A stretch of 64,000 bases of DNA from Paenibacillus lutimineralis (GTDB taxonomy: Bacteria; Bacillota; Bacilli; Paenibacillales; Paenibacillaceae). Shown one piece after another: positions 46,248 through 55,386 of this stretch (position 1 is its first letter; the number at the start of each line of letters is the position of its first letter). Under the pieces are notes generated by a model, which searched no databases, was not told the origin of the DNA, and saw only the letters and a program-made list of their open reading frames with translations. The stretch spans positions 5,943,501 through 6,007,500 of the forward strand of contig NZ_CP034346.1 in the NCBI RefSeq assembly GCF_003991425.1. Direction: 5' to 3'. The translations under genes were made by a program, and so were the position numbers.

Positions 46248-47756
46248 TTATAGCAATGGTGACATTAATCTAGCTGCCGATTCCATAAATCGTACATATA
46301 TTTTTTTGTTCATGAAGGACTTCTTCTCAATCAGCTTGGTAGAGAACAAATCCCGCTCGAAATCCTTCACCATTTTGGCTACACTATCGCTCTGAACGAG
46401 CAGCGCATTTACTTCAAAGTTCAAGTGGAAGCTGCGCATATCCATATTGGCTGTGCCTACTGTTGCCACTTCTCCATCGATGATGAGCAGCTTGGAATGA
46501 AGGAAGCCCTTCTCATACTCGTAGATCTTTACCCCAACCTCAAGCAGAGCTGGGAAATAGGAGTGGGAAGCGAGAAATGGCAGCCATTTATCCGGTCGTG
46601 CCGGGAACAGGATGCGTACATCGATCCCTGACATCGCCGCAACTCGCAGAGCCGAGAGAATATCATCATCCGGTATGAAATATGGGGTGGCCAGCCACAC
46701 CGATTTCTTTGCCGAAGTAATCATAGCGAAGAACAGGTTTCTCAATGTCTGACTTTCATTATCCGGGCCACTCGGAATAATCTGAATCGCCCCGCCACAG
46801 CCGGGAACCAAATTGGGCGATAAATACTGCTGATCCATAATTCGTTCACCATACACGTAATGCCAATCCTGCAGAAATATAATTTGTAGAGACCTTACGG
46901 CCTCCCCCTTGACCAGCATATGCGTATCGCGCCAGAAGCCATAGTTCTTATTGCGGCTTAAGTATTCGTCTCCCACGTTAAGCCCGCCAATAAACCCCGT
47001 CGTCCCGTCAATGACTACGATTTTACGATGGTTGCGATAGTTCACCCGGCTCGATAGCGCCAAAAAGCGCATCGGACCGAATACACCGACTTTGACTCCA
47101 GCAGCCCGCAGTTCATTAATAAATGACTTCGACAGCCCAATGCTGCCAACAGCATCATACATGAAGCGTACCTCAACACCTTCGCGAGCCTTATCGATTA
47201 ATGTCTTCTGAATCTCCCGACCAATTGCATCGGCGCGGTAGATATAATATTCCATATGGATATGGTGCTTTGCCTGCTTCAGTTCCCTGAGCAGTGTCGA
47301 GAACGTCTCGTCCCCATTCGTCAGCACTCTCGTTCTGGAAGCCATGGAGAACGGTGTGCGGGCCAACCGCTGCGACAATTGCAGCATTCTTTGCTGGGCA
47401 GGTGTGAACTGGGATAGATCACGGGGCAGCATGCTGCCCCTATTATCAATCCGATCGTGGCTCAATTGATCCTGCTCCGCCTTGCGGTCGAATTTCCTTC
47501 TCTTGAAATAATTTTGGCCAAGCAAGAAATAGAGCACCAGGCCGACTACCGGCAGCAGTGCCAACACCAGGATCCAGGCTAAGGTACTGGAAGGATTGCG
47601 ATTCTCCATGAATATAGCCAGACTGATCGTAATTACCGTCAGCGTCTGAAAAATACTGACTAACATTCCTCCAAATTTACCAAAAATGCCAAATCCGAAA
47701 AAATAGAACGCAAATAATATGATTGCGATCAATATGATCTGTAATCCACGTCTCAT
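46248..47756 (-). CDS. cls: Cardiolipin synthase
   Basis: The 502-residue product has two N-terminal membrane helices and two phospholipase D (HKD) motifs: NHRKIVVIDGTTGFIGG and LHSKLLIIDGEVATVGTAN. It condenses two phosphatidylglycerols to cardiolipin at the membrane. AGAGAGGT precedes the ATG. Confidence 0.96.
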   Translation of the reverse strand: MRRGLQIILIAIILFAFYFFGFGIFGKFGGMLVSIFQTLTVITISLAIFMENRNPSSTLAWILVLALLPVVGLVLYFLLGQNYFKRRKFDRKAEQDQLSHDRIDNRGSMLPRDLSQFTPAQQRMLQLSQRLARTPFSMASRTRVLTNGDETFSTLLRELKQAKHHIHMEYYIYRADAIGREIQKTLIDKAREGVEVRFMYDAVGSIGLSKSFINELRAAGVKVGVFGPMRFLALSSRVNYRNHRKIVVIDGTTGFIGGLNVGDEYLSRNKNYGFWRDTHMLVKGEAVRSLQIIFLQDWHYVYGERIMDQQYLSPNLVPGCGGAIQIIPSGPDNESQTLRNLFFAMITSAKKSVWLATPYFIPDDDILSALRVAAMSGIDVRILFPARPDKWLPFLASHSYFPALLEVGVKIYEYEKGFLHSKLLIIDGEVATVGTANMDMRSFHLNFEVNALLVQSDSVAKMVKDFERDLFSTKLIEKKSFMNKKIYVRFMESAARLMSPLL

Positions 47757-47873
47757 AACGTACCTCTCTTTAAAAATGCATGATTCTATTGTACATGAAG
47801 CTTGTCTTTCTTCCCACAGAATTTATGGTAATCCCTTGTACACCGCCAGTTCCGGCTCATGGGTACAACGAAT

Positions 47874-47902
47874 TTGTATCCGTCATTTTTTTATACTATA
47901 AT
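47874..47902 (+). promoter_or_regulatory. Promoter of tetR-swrC operon
   Basis: TTGTAT (47874-47879) and TATAAT (47897-47902) with a 17-bp spacer. The predicted start near 47909 rules out coding starts farther upstream. Confidence 0.65.
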
Positions 47903-47904
47903 TG

Positions 47905-47929
47905 GTCTGACCCAAGAGTCATAATGAGT
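47905..47929. promoter_or_regulatory. Candidate operator for the TetR regulator
   Basis: GGTC-T-GACC (47905-47913) is a perfect short palindrome, and AGTCAT-A-ATGAGT (47917-47929) an imperfect one, both around the predicted transcription start. They would fit autorepression by TetR. Confidence 0.35.
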
Positions 47930-47962
47930 ACTTACAAGTCACATTGGGAAGGAGGTCACTCA

Positions 47963-48877
47963 TTGTCTAGCAAAACCGACGACAAAAAACAGTTAATCTT
48001 GAGAACCGCCATGCAATTGTTCGCCGCAAAAGGTTCATCTGCAACATCAATGCAAGAAATTGCAGAATTATGTGGAATGTCCAAGGGGAGTCTCTATTTA
48101 CATTTCAAATCCAAAGATGAGCTGGAACTTAGCCTCTTTGACTACTGCTTCCAGATGCTACAAGCTGAGTTGCTTCAAGTTGAACAAGACGCCGATTTGT
48201 CTTCGCGGGACAAATTAGTTCGTGCGGTCGAAGTTCTGCTTGAGCTCGTTCTTGAGCTAAGGGAGTTCTTGCTCATGCAATTTAAGGAATGGATCATTAA
48301 AGGAAACATCTACAAGAATCCCAACATCATGAATAAAAATAACGTCAAGTTACTTCATTATACCAAAAAAATACTAATATCCGCCTATGGAGATGTAATT
48401 GACCCTTATATGGCTGATCTTATCATCTTCTCGCAAGGCATGATTGGTACTTACGCTAAGCTGGTATTCGATCATAACATGACCACAGACACGCACCGAA
48501 TTTCCACCTACCTGATCGATATACTGGATTCAACCGTAGAACATCTACTTAAGACCCGGCCTACACCGTTAATACCAGAAGCGCTTATATACGATTATGG
48601 AAAATGCGGAGAGAACAGCCGCGAGCCGGATAAGCATCCCCTGCTCACCATTAAAGAGATGAAGGAGCTTCTGGAAAAAGAAAGCGGAATCGCCAGCGAG
48701 CGTGGGCAAGGGATTGAAGCGCTGCAAATTCTTGAAGAAGAATTGCTCCGCCCTCGGCCCCGTCGAGTCATTCTCAAGGGTATGGTCGCCACGCTGGAAG
48801 ATCTTGATCTCCCTCAGATAGAGAGCAGCCTAGACGAGCTGCAAAGATTGCTGCGGCCTTATTATACCCAAGCGTAA
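47963..48877 (+). CDS. TetR-family transcriptional regulator
   Basis: The TTG at 47963 is chosen: AAGGAGG stands eight bases before it, and the in-frame ATG at 47924 lies too close to the predicted transcription start. The product has 304 residues. The N-terminal helix-turn-helix (ILRTAMQLFAAKG ... TSMQEIAELCGMSKGSLYLHF) is followed by a ligand-binding domain and an extra C-terminal region of about 90 residues. It is 50 bp upstream of the RND pump gene and probably represses it. Confidence 0.92.
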   Translation: MSSKTDDKKQLILRTAMQLFAAKGSSATSMQEIAELCGMSKGSLYLHFKSKDELELSLFDYCFQMLQAELLQVEQDADLSSRDKLVRAVEVLLELVLELREFLLMQFKEWIIKGNIYKNPNIMNKNNVKLLHYTKKILISAYGDVIDPYMADLIIFSQGMIGTYAKLVFDHNMTTDTHRISTYLIDILDSTVEHLLKTRPTPLIPEALIYDYGKCGENSREPDKHPLLTIKEMKELLEKESGIASERGQGIEALQILEEELLRPRPRRVILKGMVATLEDLDLPQIESSLDELQRLLRPYYTQA

Positions 48878-48927
48878 TAGAAACGACTATTTAAATAGGA
48901 GAAACAGAGAGGAGCAGAACCCTGTTT

Positions 48928-51900
48928 ATGAAGAGTGTCATTAATTTCTCAATTCGCAATAAATTTGCGATTTGGCTGTTAACCATTATCGTTACGGTTA
49001 CCGGTTTATATAGCGGCTTGACTATGAAGCAAGAGAGCATTCCTAATATTGACGTTCCTTTCCTTAGTATTACGACCGTCTACCCAGGGGCAGCGCCAGA
49101 AGGTGTTGTTCAGGATGTAAGCAAACCGTTGGAACAGCGATTGCGTAATGTCGACGGTGTTAAGACGATCACTTCAACCTCGATGGAGAATGCATCCTCC
49201 CTCTTCGTTGAATTTGACTATGGCAAGAATCTCGATAACGCTACAGCCGCTGTTCGTGAAGCACTGAACGATGTCCAACTGCCGGATGGTGTTCGCAAGC
49301 CACAAATTACAAGATTCAGCCTGAGCTCCATGCCAGTCGTGTCACTTAGCGTGTCCGATACGGAATCAGGCAATCTGGAGTCGCTGACCCGACTGATCAA
49401 CAATGAGATTGGTCCCGCTCTGGAGGATCTTGACGGCGTTGCCTCCGTGCAAATTGCCGGACAATATATCAAAGAAGTCAGCCTGAAGTTCAATGAGGCA
49501 AAAATGAAAGAACTTGGCCTTAGCGAGGATACCGTTAAGGGAATCGTACAAGGCTCGGCATTACGTGTTCCGCTCGGTCTGTTCAATATGGAACAGTCAC
49601 AGAAGGCTGTCGTTGTCGATGGCAACATCACTACCGTGGATGACCTGAAGAATCTGGCCATTCCAGTCATACCAAGCGCATCAGGCGCTCCAGTTGGAAG
49701 CGAAGCCGTTGGTGGACAGGGCAATATGCCTGCAGGCGCTCCTGGGGCCGACGCAACTCCACAGGGTGCCATGGGAGCTATCCCAATGGGGATACCAACA
49801 GTGAAGCTCGGCGATATCGCTGAGATCAAGACGATCGGCAAGGCCGAATCGATCTCTCGTACGAACGGCAAGGAATCGATAGGCATTCAGATTGTCAAAG
49901 ATAACGATGCCAATACGGTAGATGTCGTGAACCGTGTTAAGGACAAAGCGGATGAACTGCAGAAGGAATACGGTCATATTAGCTTCTCCGTGATGCTCGA
50001 CCAAGGACAGCCGATTACAGATTCGGTAAATACGATGCTGATGAAGGCAGTCTTCGGCGCTCTGTTCGCCGTGCTGATTATCCTGATCTTCCTGCGGAAC
50101 TTCCGTTCAACGATCATCTCGATTATTTCCATCCCGCTCTCGCTGTTGATTGCGGTACTGCTGCTGAAGCAGATGGATATTACGCTGAATATGATGACGC
50201 TCGGTGCGATGACCGTCGCCATCGGTCGGGTTGTCGATGACTCAATCGTCGTCATCGAGAATATATACCGCAGAATGTCGCTTACCGGCGAGACGCTCAA
50301 GGGCGGCAAGCTGATCGTAGCGGCAACGCGTGAAATGTTCGTTCCGATTATGTCTTCTACGATCGTAACAATCGCCGTCTTCCTGCCAATGGCATTCGTG
50401 AGTGGCATGGTTGGCGAACTGTTCAAGCCATTCGCCCTGACGATGGTATTCTCACTAATGGCGTCCTTGCTGGTAGCTATCACTCTTGTTCCGGCGTTGG
50501 CCCATACCTTGTTCCGTAAGGGCTTGAAGAGCACTCATGACCATGACAGTAATCCAAAAGGCCTGGCGCTATATTATAAGAAAGCTCTTAATTGGTGCCT
50601 GTCCCACAAATGGATCACCTTCGGCTCAGCTATCCTGCTGCTCGTCGGCAGCTTGTTCCTGACCCCGCTGGTCGGCGTAAGCTTCCTTCCTGAGCAAAGT
50701 GATAAATATGTGATGGTAACTTATTCCCCAGCTCCTGGCGAGCTGCTTGAAGATGTAGAAGCTAAAATGCTGAAGGCCGAGAAATATGTCCTTGATCAAC
50801 AAGGAGTAGAGAAAATGCAGTACTCCATCGGCGGAAGCAATCCGCTAGGCATGGGATCATCTAACTCGGCTCTCTTCTACATCGGATATGATAAAGATAC
50901 GAAGAAATTTGATAAAGCGAAGAATGAATTGATCGAAGGTTTGAAGAAAGAAGTGCCTGAGGGCAGCTGGTCGGATATGTCAGAAGCGATGATGGGTGGC
51001 ATGGGTGGAAGCTCACTCAGCGTTAACGTATTCGGTGACAGTCTGGAGCAGATCAAGCCAGTCTCTGACCAGATCCTGAAGTGGATTGGGGAAGACACGA
51101 AGCAGTTCGAGAAAGGCAAGACCAGCCTCTCCGAGACCTATGATCAATATACATTGGTAGCGGATCAACAAAAGCTGAGCTCGCTCGGGCTTACCGCAGG
51201 TCAGATCGCTATGAAGCTTAGCCCAGTTCACGAACGTCCGGTATTAACGGAAGTGGATATTGACGGCAAGAATTATAATGTCTACATTGAAGCGGACAGC
51301 AATACCTACTCCAGCGTAGCGGACATCGAGAACGAGACCATTACATCACCGCTGGGTATGCAAGTACCAATCAAGGAAGTAGCAAAAGTCGAGAAAGGAA
51401 CTTCTCCGAACTCGATCACGCGTACGGATGGCAAGATGGTCGTAGAAGTCAGCGCTAAGGTCCTGACCACTGACGTACAGAAGGCATCTACATCCTTACA
51501 GGACAAAATCGATAAGTTGGATTTGCCAGAAGGCGTAAGTGTTAATTTCGGTGGTGTCACCGAGCAAATTAACGACACCTTCGGTCAGCTTGGTATCGCC
51601 ATGCTTGCAGCGATTGCTATTGTATACTTCGTTCTGGTCGTAACCTTCGGCGGCGGCCTAGCACCGTTCACCATCCTGTTCTCCCTGCCATTTATCGTTA
51701 TCGGCGCCATTGTCGGTCTGCTGATTGGTGGCGAGACGTTGAACGTATCCGCCTTGATGGGCGTATTGATGCTCATTGGCATTGTCGTCACGAATGCAAT
51801 CGTATTGATCGACCGTGTTATTCATAAAGAACGCGAAGGTCTTACGACCCGCGAAGCGTTGCTGGAAGCCGGCGCTACCCGTCTGCGTCCGATTCTCATG

Positions 51901-52104
51901 ACAGCTCTCGCTACGATCGGCGCCCTGTTGCCTCTCGTAACAGGACTGGAGAACAGTGCGGGCATTATATCACGCGGCCTCGGCATTACCGTTATCGGCG
52001 GCCTCATCAGTTCCACACTACTGACGCTCGTGATCGTGCCAGTCGTCTACGAATTCCTGATGAAATTCCGTCGGCGTGGCCCAGTAACCCACGACTTGGA
52101 TTAA
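48928..52104 (+). CDS. RND-family efflux transporter (SwrC/AcrB-like)
   Basis: The 1058-residue product is a full HAE1-type RND protein with twelve membrane helices and two large extracytoplasmic loops. The TM4 proton-relay region is AVAIGRVVDDSIVVIENIYRR. It is closest in kind to SwrC/YerP of Bacillus, which exports surfactin-like lipopeptides without an outer-membrane partner. An insert of Gly/Ala/Pro-rich sequence (about 250-290) lies in the first porter loop. Co-transcription with a TetR regulator fits drug or lipopeptide resistance. Confidence 0.94.
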   Translation: MKSVINFSIRNKFAIWLLTIIVTVTGLYSGLTMKQESIPNIDVPFLSITTVYPGAAPEGVVQDVSKPLEQRLRNVDGVKTITSTSMENASSLFVEFDYGKNLDNATAAVREALNDVQLPDGVRKPQITRFSLSSMPVVSLSVSDTESGNLESLTRLINNEIGPALEDLDGVASVQIAGQYIKEVSLKFNEAKMKELGLSEDTVKGIVQGSALRVPLGLFNMEQSQKAVVVDGNITTVDDLKNLAIPVIPSASGAPVGSEAVGGQGNMPAGAPGADATPQGAMGAIPMGIPTVKLGDIAEIKTIGKAESISRTNGKESIGIQIVKDNDANTVDVVNRVKDKADELQKEYGHISFSVMLDQGQPITDSVNTMLMKAVFGALFAVLIILIFLRNFRSTIISIISIPLSLLIAVLLLKQMDITLNMMTLGAMTVAIGRVVDDSIVVIENIYRRMSLTGETLKGGKLIVAATREMFVPIMSSTIVTIAVFLPMAFVSGMVGELFKPFALTMVFSLMASLLVAITLVPALAHTLFRKGLKSTHDHDSNPKGLALYYKKALNWCLSHKWITFGSAILLLVGSLFLTPLVGVSFLPEQSDKYVMVTYSPAPGELLEDVEAKMLKAEKYVLDQQGVEKMQYSIGGSNPLGMGSSNSALFYIGYDKDTKKFDKAKNELIEGLKKEVPEGSWSDMSEAMMGGMGGSSLSVNVFGDSLEQIKPVSDQILKWIGEDTKQFEKGKTSLSETYDQYTLVADQQKLSSLGLTAGQIAMKLSPVHERPVLTEVDIDGKNYNVYIEADSNTYSSVADIENETITSPLGMQVPIKEVAKVEKGTSPNSITRTDGKMVVEVSAKVLTTDVQKASTSLQDKIDKLDLPEGVSVNFGGVTEQINDTFGQLGIAMLAAIAIVYFVLVVTFGGGLAPFTILFSLPFIVIGAIVGLLIGGETLNVSALMGVLMLIGIVVTNAIVLIDRVIHKEREGLTTREALLEAGATRLRPILMTALATIGALLPLVTGLENSAGIISRGLGITVIGGLISSTLLTLVIVPVVYEFLMKFRRRGPVTHDLD

Positions 52105-52127
52105 TTCGAATTATTCAGCATAAACAA

Positions 52128-52145
52128 AGAAGACCACAGCAGCGA
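52128..52145 (+). terminator. Left arm of a terminator split by the IS element
   Basis: AAGAAGACCACAGCAGCG here and its exact complement at 53631-53648 would form an 18-bp stem with an AATAA loop once the insertion and one target copy are removed. It would have ended both the RND pump gene and, from the other side, torD. Confidence 0.8.
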
Positions 52146-52151
52146 ATAACT

Positions 52152-53628
52152 GAACTGTAACCCGTAAGATGGACACTTGAAAAAAGTGACCTCTTACGGG
52201 TTTTTGTGTTTTAATCATACTATCGAGAAAACACGGGGAATGAACATCATGAGGAAAATCAGAACAGGATATACTGAAGTAGAGATCAGGCTGTTGGAGT
52301 CCAATCCGAACGTAAGCCGCGTATCGGGGAGGAACATCTCGTATGCCCCAGCTTTTAAGCTCGCAGCGGTGCAAGCTAACCAAGCGGGAGAGCCACCAAT
52401 GGAAATTTTTCTGAAAGCAGGCTTTAATATCGAACTTATCGGTCAGAGGACACCTACAGAGAGCCTATACCGTTGGAGAGAGACCTATGCTAAGTACGGT
52501 GAGGCTGGCTTGCTAGCGGAGCGCAGAGGTATAGGAAGTACAGGTAGACGATCAAAACGTGAATCGTCAGCAGAAGAGAAGCTGAAACAAGCAGAAGCTC
52601 GGATTAAACTCCTCGAAGCGGAGAACGAGCTTTTAAAAAAGCTAGAAGCGCTCGAAAGGCGAAACAGTAAGGAGTTGACGCCTTCCGAGCGCTTTCAGCT
52701 CATTAATCAAACGGTTCGTAAGCATGCGTTACGACGTTTAACACGTTACCTTTGTCGAATTGCTGAAGTTAGTTCGAGCGGCTATTATCGTTGGTGCAGC
52801 GCTGAAGAAACACGTCAGCTGCGAGAGACAGCCGATCAATACGACTTCCAGCTTATTAAGGGGCATTTTGAAGCCTTGAACGGAAAAGCAGGCGCATTGG
52901 TCATCAAAATGAGGCTGGAGAAATTGAATGGCATAGTAATGAATCATAAAAAGATTCGTCGTATCATGCGCAAGTTCGGATTAGTAGCTACGATCCGTCA
53001 AGCCAATCCTTATCGCAAGATGGCTAAAGCGACGCAAGAACATCGTACATGTCCTAACCTTTTGGAGCGCAAGTTTGATCAGGGAGAACCAGAGAAGGTC
53101 TTCCTTACAGACATCACATACATGCGCTATGGTAGCGGTCAGTGGGCGTATCTTTCTTGTGTGAAGGATGGTGCTACGAAGCAAATATTGGCGCACTATC
53201 TCTCTTCAACTTTGGAGTTAACGTTGGTTGAACGGACCATGGCTCGCTTACTCAAACGATTGGACGGTAATATTCATCCAGACGCCATCTTCCATTCCGA
53301 CCAGGGGACACACTATACACACCCTAAAACCCGTCTCCTCATCGCCAAGGCTGGGTTTAAGCAGTCGATGTCTCGTAAAGGAAACTGCTGGGATAATGCG
53401 TCCATGGAGTCGTTCTTTGGTCATATGAAGGACGAACTTAACTACAAAGATTGTCAATCTCTTAAAGAACTGCGTCTACAGGTTAATGAGTATATGGCCC
53501 ATTACAATTCAGAACGCTATCAATGGACATTAAAAAAGATGACTCCTGATGAATTCAGAAGCCATCTCTTAGCTGCCTAAGACCATAGTCGCTTTTTCAA
53601 TGCTGTCCACAAAGGGGGTTACAGTTCA
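52152..53628 (+). mobile_element. IS3-family insertion sequence, intact
   Basis: The 1477-bp element starts TGAACTGTAACCC and ends GGGTTACAGTTCA; the terminal inverted repeats continue imperfectly for about 40 bp (TGGACA ... TTGAAAAA). A 3-bp target duplication AAC is present at 52149-52151 and 53629-53631, usual for IS3. It carries one transposase gene. The intact ends, duplication and reading frame suggest a recent insertion. Confidence 0.95.
52249..53580 (+). CDS. IS3-family transposase, single reading frame
   Basis: The product has 443 residues from the ATG at 52249 (GGGG ten bases upstream; ATG 52240 is an alternative). An N-terminal helix-turn-helix and leucine-zipper-like part (LLEAENELLKKLEALERR) is followed by the rve DDE domain: Asp in VFLTDITYMRYG, Asp in IFHSDQGTHYT, Glu in NASMESFFGHMKDE. 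In most IS3 members orfA and orfB are joined by a -1 frameshift; here one frame spans both, although an A-rich slippery-like stretch (TTTTAAAAAAG) remains at the junction near 52635. Confidence 0.95.
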   Translation: MRKIRTGYTEVEIRLLESNPNVSRVSGRNISYAPAFKLAAVQANQAGEPPMEIFLKAGFNIELIGQRTPTESLYRWRETYAKYGEAGLLAERRGIGSTGRRSKRESSAEEKLKQAEARIKLLEAENELLKKLEALERRNSKELTPSERFQLINQTVRKHALRRLTRYLCRIAEVSSSGYYRWCSAEETRQLRETADQYDFQLIKGHFEALNGKAGALVIKMRLEKLNGIVMNHKKIRRIMRKFGLVATIRQANPYRKMAKATQEHRTCPNLLERKFDQGEPEKVFLTDITYMRYGSGQWAYLSCVKDGATKQILAHYLSSTLELTLVERTMARLLKRLDGNIHPDAIFHSDQGTHYTHPKTRLLIAKAGFKQSMSRKGNCWDNASMESFFGHMKDELNYKDCQSLKELRLQVNEYMAHYNSERYQWTLKKMTPDEFRSHLLAA

Positions 53629-53630
53629 AA

Positions 53631-53648
53631 CGCTGCTGTGGTCTTCTT
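53631..53648 (-). terminator. Right arm of the terminator split by the IS element
   Basis: CGCTGCTGTGGTCTTCTT is the exact complement of 52128-52145. See the entry there. Confidence 0.8.
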
Positions 53649-53664
53649 CTATATTGCCAGAAAA

Positions 53665-54351
53665 TTATTGAAGCTGCGCACGCCAAGCTTGCAGTCTATG
53701 CAAATCTTCATTCAGAAATTCATTCATCATCTCAGCCAGCCCGATATACAATGGACTGGTGGTGGCCGCAATCAATCTGGATGTAAATCCTTCCGTCCAT
53801 TTCAACAAATGGGACTCCAGGAACCTGATTTGCAGATCTAGTCCTTCAAGCAGACTTTCACGCAGATTTAGCTTATCCAGCATCTCCTCGGACATGACAG
53901 CCATATACTCCAGCTCCAGGGCGATATGATCATCCCGTTCCCCGTTCAGCTTATTGAAGGCGATACTGCTCTCCATATAGAATGTTCTGATATCCAAAGC
54001 ACACTCAGAGGCCTCAATGCCTTCCTCTTTAGCCCGATACAAGCTCTCGCAGGTTGGCACCTTCGCGGTTGGACCCATGAACAAGCGTTCAAATTCTTCG
54101 ACTTCATTATAGCAAACCCGGCGAATCTCATTCTCTGGTATGCTCTCTAAATAGTTAATCAATCTACGACCGCCCTTACTCATAGGTACAGTGTTGTTCA
54201 ACTCCACTTGTCTATGCCACTGCGCAATCAAAGACATGCGAGGCGGTCTGCCTAAGAAATCCACCAGCAATCGGTATCCCCAGCCTCTAAGCTTCAGCCA
54301 CTTAGCCTGCTCCTGCGATATGACAGCCTGTTCATTGAACAACATAGCCAT
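53665..54351 (-). CDS. TorD/DmsD-family molybdoenzyme chaperone
   Basis: The ATG at 54351 is nine bases from AGGGAG and gives 228 residues. The all-helical TorD family shows CESLYR near residue 95 and DDHIALELEYMAVM near 140. These cytoplasmic chaperones bind the apoenzyme and help insert the molybdenum cofactor. mobA and a molybdopterin oxidoreductase gene lie upstream or at the window edge, but the client is not known. Confidence 0.88.
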   Translation of the reverse strand: MAMLFNEQAVISQEQAKWLKLRGWGYRLLVDFLGRPPRMSLIAQWHRQVELNNTVPMSKGGRRLINYLESIPENEIRRVCYNEVEEFERLFMGPTAKVPTCESLYRAKEEGIEASECALDIRTFYMESSIAFNKLNGERDDHIALELEYMAVMSEEMLDKLNLRESLLEGLDLQIRFLESHLLKWTEGFTSRLIAATTSPLYIGLAEMMNEFLNEDLHRLQAWRAQLQ

Positions 54352-54417
54352 TTCGGTCATCTCCCTGTTCTATTCTGCGAAATATATATACAAGTCCAAC
54401 TTCATTTATGCCAGTTT

Positions 54418-54496
54418 AAAAAAAGATGACTTCCTTAATCGTTGTCGGAAATCATCTCTCTTCCATATACCGACACATGATTAAGGGGTATCATGT
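54418..54496 (-). promoter_or_regulatory. Candidate attenuator or riboswitch-like leader upstream of torD
   Basis: On the minus strand three mutually exclusive structures can form: a first hairpin (ACATGAT/ATCATGT, 54475-54496); a long alternative helix pairing CCTTAATC and TGTCGG (54470-54486) with CCGACA and GATTAAGG (54433-54448); and a terminator GATGATTTCC/GGAAGTCATC (54425-54456) followed by seven Ts. The alternative helix overlaps the terminator stem. A TATAAT (54512-54507) and a cre-like TGAAAACGCTTTAA (54519-54532) lie just upstream. The terminator may also simply serve mobA. Confidence 0.5.
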
Positions 54497-54578
54497 ATCC
54501 AATTCCATTATATCCTAATGAAAACGCTTTAATCATGATGTTTGTCACAACATTGTTACAGCTCAGAACTGGACATCC

Positions 54579-55238
54579 TCATTGTGGGAAGTCCCTCCTC
54601 GGCTTCTCTCCAGAGAGCATGGCTCTCGCCCATTCATAATCCTCAATATCATTCATATTAAATTGCAACATTCCCTCCGTGTCATCAAACTTATCCGCCA
54701 GATCAGCTCCATCAATATATTCAACATGGATGCTTGCCACCCACTCGCTCATTCGGAGTCTGCCACCCTCGAGAGCAAGCTGCAGTCCAGGCAGCACTCC
54801 CTGCCTATATGCAGCCAGTAAAGGCTGAATTCTTCCGCCGGCCTTCACAATAATGGCCTGAACACGTTCCTCTTTCTCAATAGAAGCATTCTCCTCCTCT
54901 ATTCGTGTTACTCGCTCTCTTATCTCTGCAAAGACACCCCTATGAACAAAAGGCAAATCACAGGCCACTACCAGACTCCACTCCGTTGTTGCAGCCGATA
55001 ATCCGGCATACAGCCCAGCAAGTGGACCCATGTCCGGATATTGATCCATAACAACCTCTGGTCCAAGATGGTTATAATCATGATGCTGGCCGCCTGCGAT
55101 CAATATCCGCTGCGATACCGACTCTAGCTCCCCGATCATCTTCTCGATCACCGCCATGCCATTCAGCGGGAGCAATGCTTTATTGGTCCCCATCCGGCTT
55201 GAACGCCCGCCAGCTATAATAATTGATGTGATATCCAC
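54579..55238 (-). CDS. mobA: Molybdenum cofactor guanylyltransferase (MobA)
   Basis: The 219-residue product starts at a GTG behind GGAGGTGG. The nucleotide-binding SIIIAGGRSSRMGTNKALLPLNG and VVACDLPFVHRG identify MobA, which attaches GMP to molybdopterin to give the guanine dinucleotide form used by DMSO-reductase-type enzymes. It precedes torD on the same strand. Confidence 0.93.
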   Translation of the reverse strand: MDITSIIIAGGRSSRMGTNKALLPLNGMAVIEKMIGELESVSQRILIAGGQHHDYNHLGPEVVMDQYPDMGPLAGLYAGLSAATTEWSLVVACDLPFVHRGVFAEIRERVTRIEEENASIEKEERVQAIIVKAGGRIQPLLAAYRQGVLPGLQLALEGGRLRMSEWVASIHVEYIDGADLADKFDDTEGMLQFNMNDIEDYEWARAMLSGEKPRRDFPQ

Positions 55239-55386
55239 AGATTATCCACCTCCGATTTATAAATAATTGTAAGATTAAAGAAAACTTGGTTTGTATCCCT
55301 TTTCATCTGTGTGTTAAATTGATGCTATAGGACTTTTGGAACAAGGTCGATAAGTACCCTCTTCGAACTACCATCAATAGAAAGGA

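Noticed and set aside
52600..52680. Programmed -1 frameshift in the IS3 transposase
   Set aside because: An A-rich slippery-like site is present, but a single frame already spans the helix-turn-helix and DDE parts, so no shift is needed.
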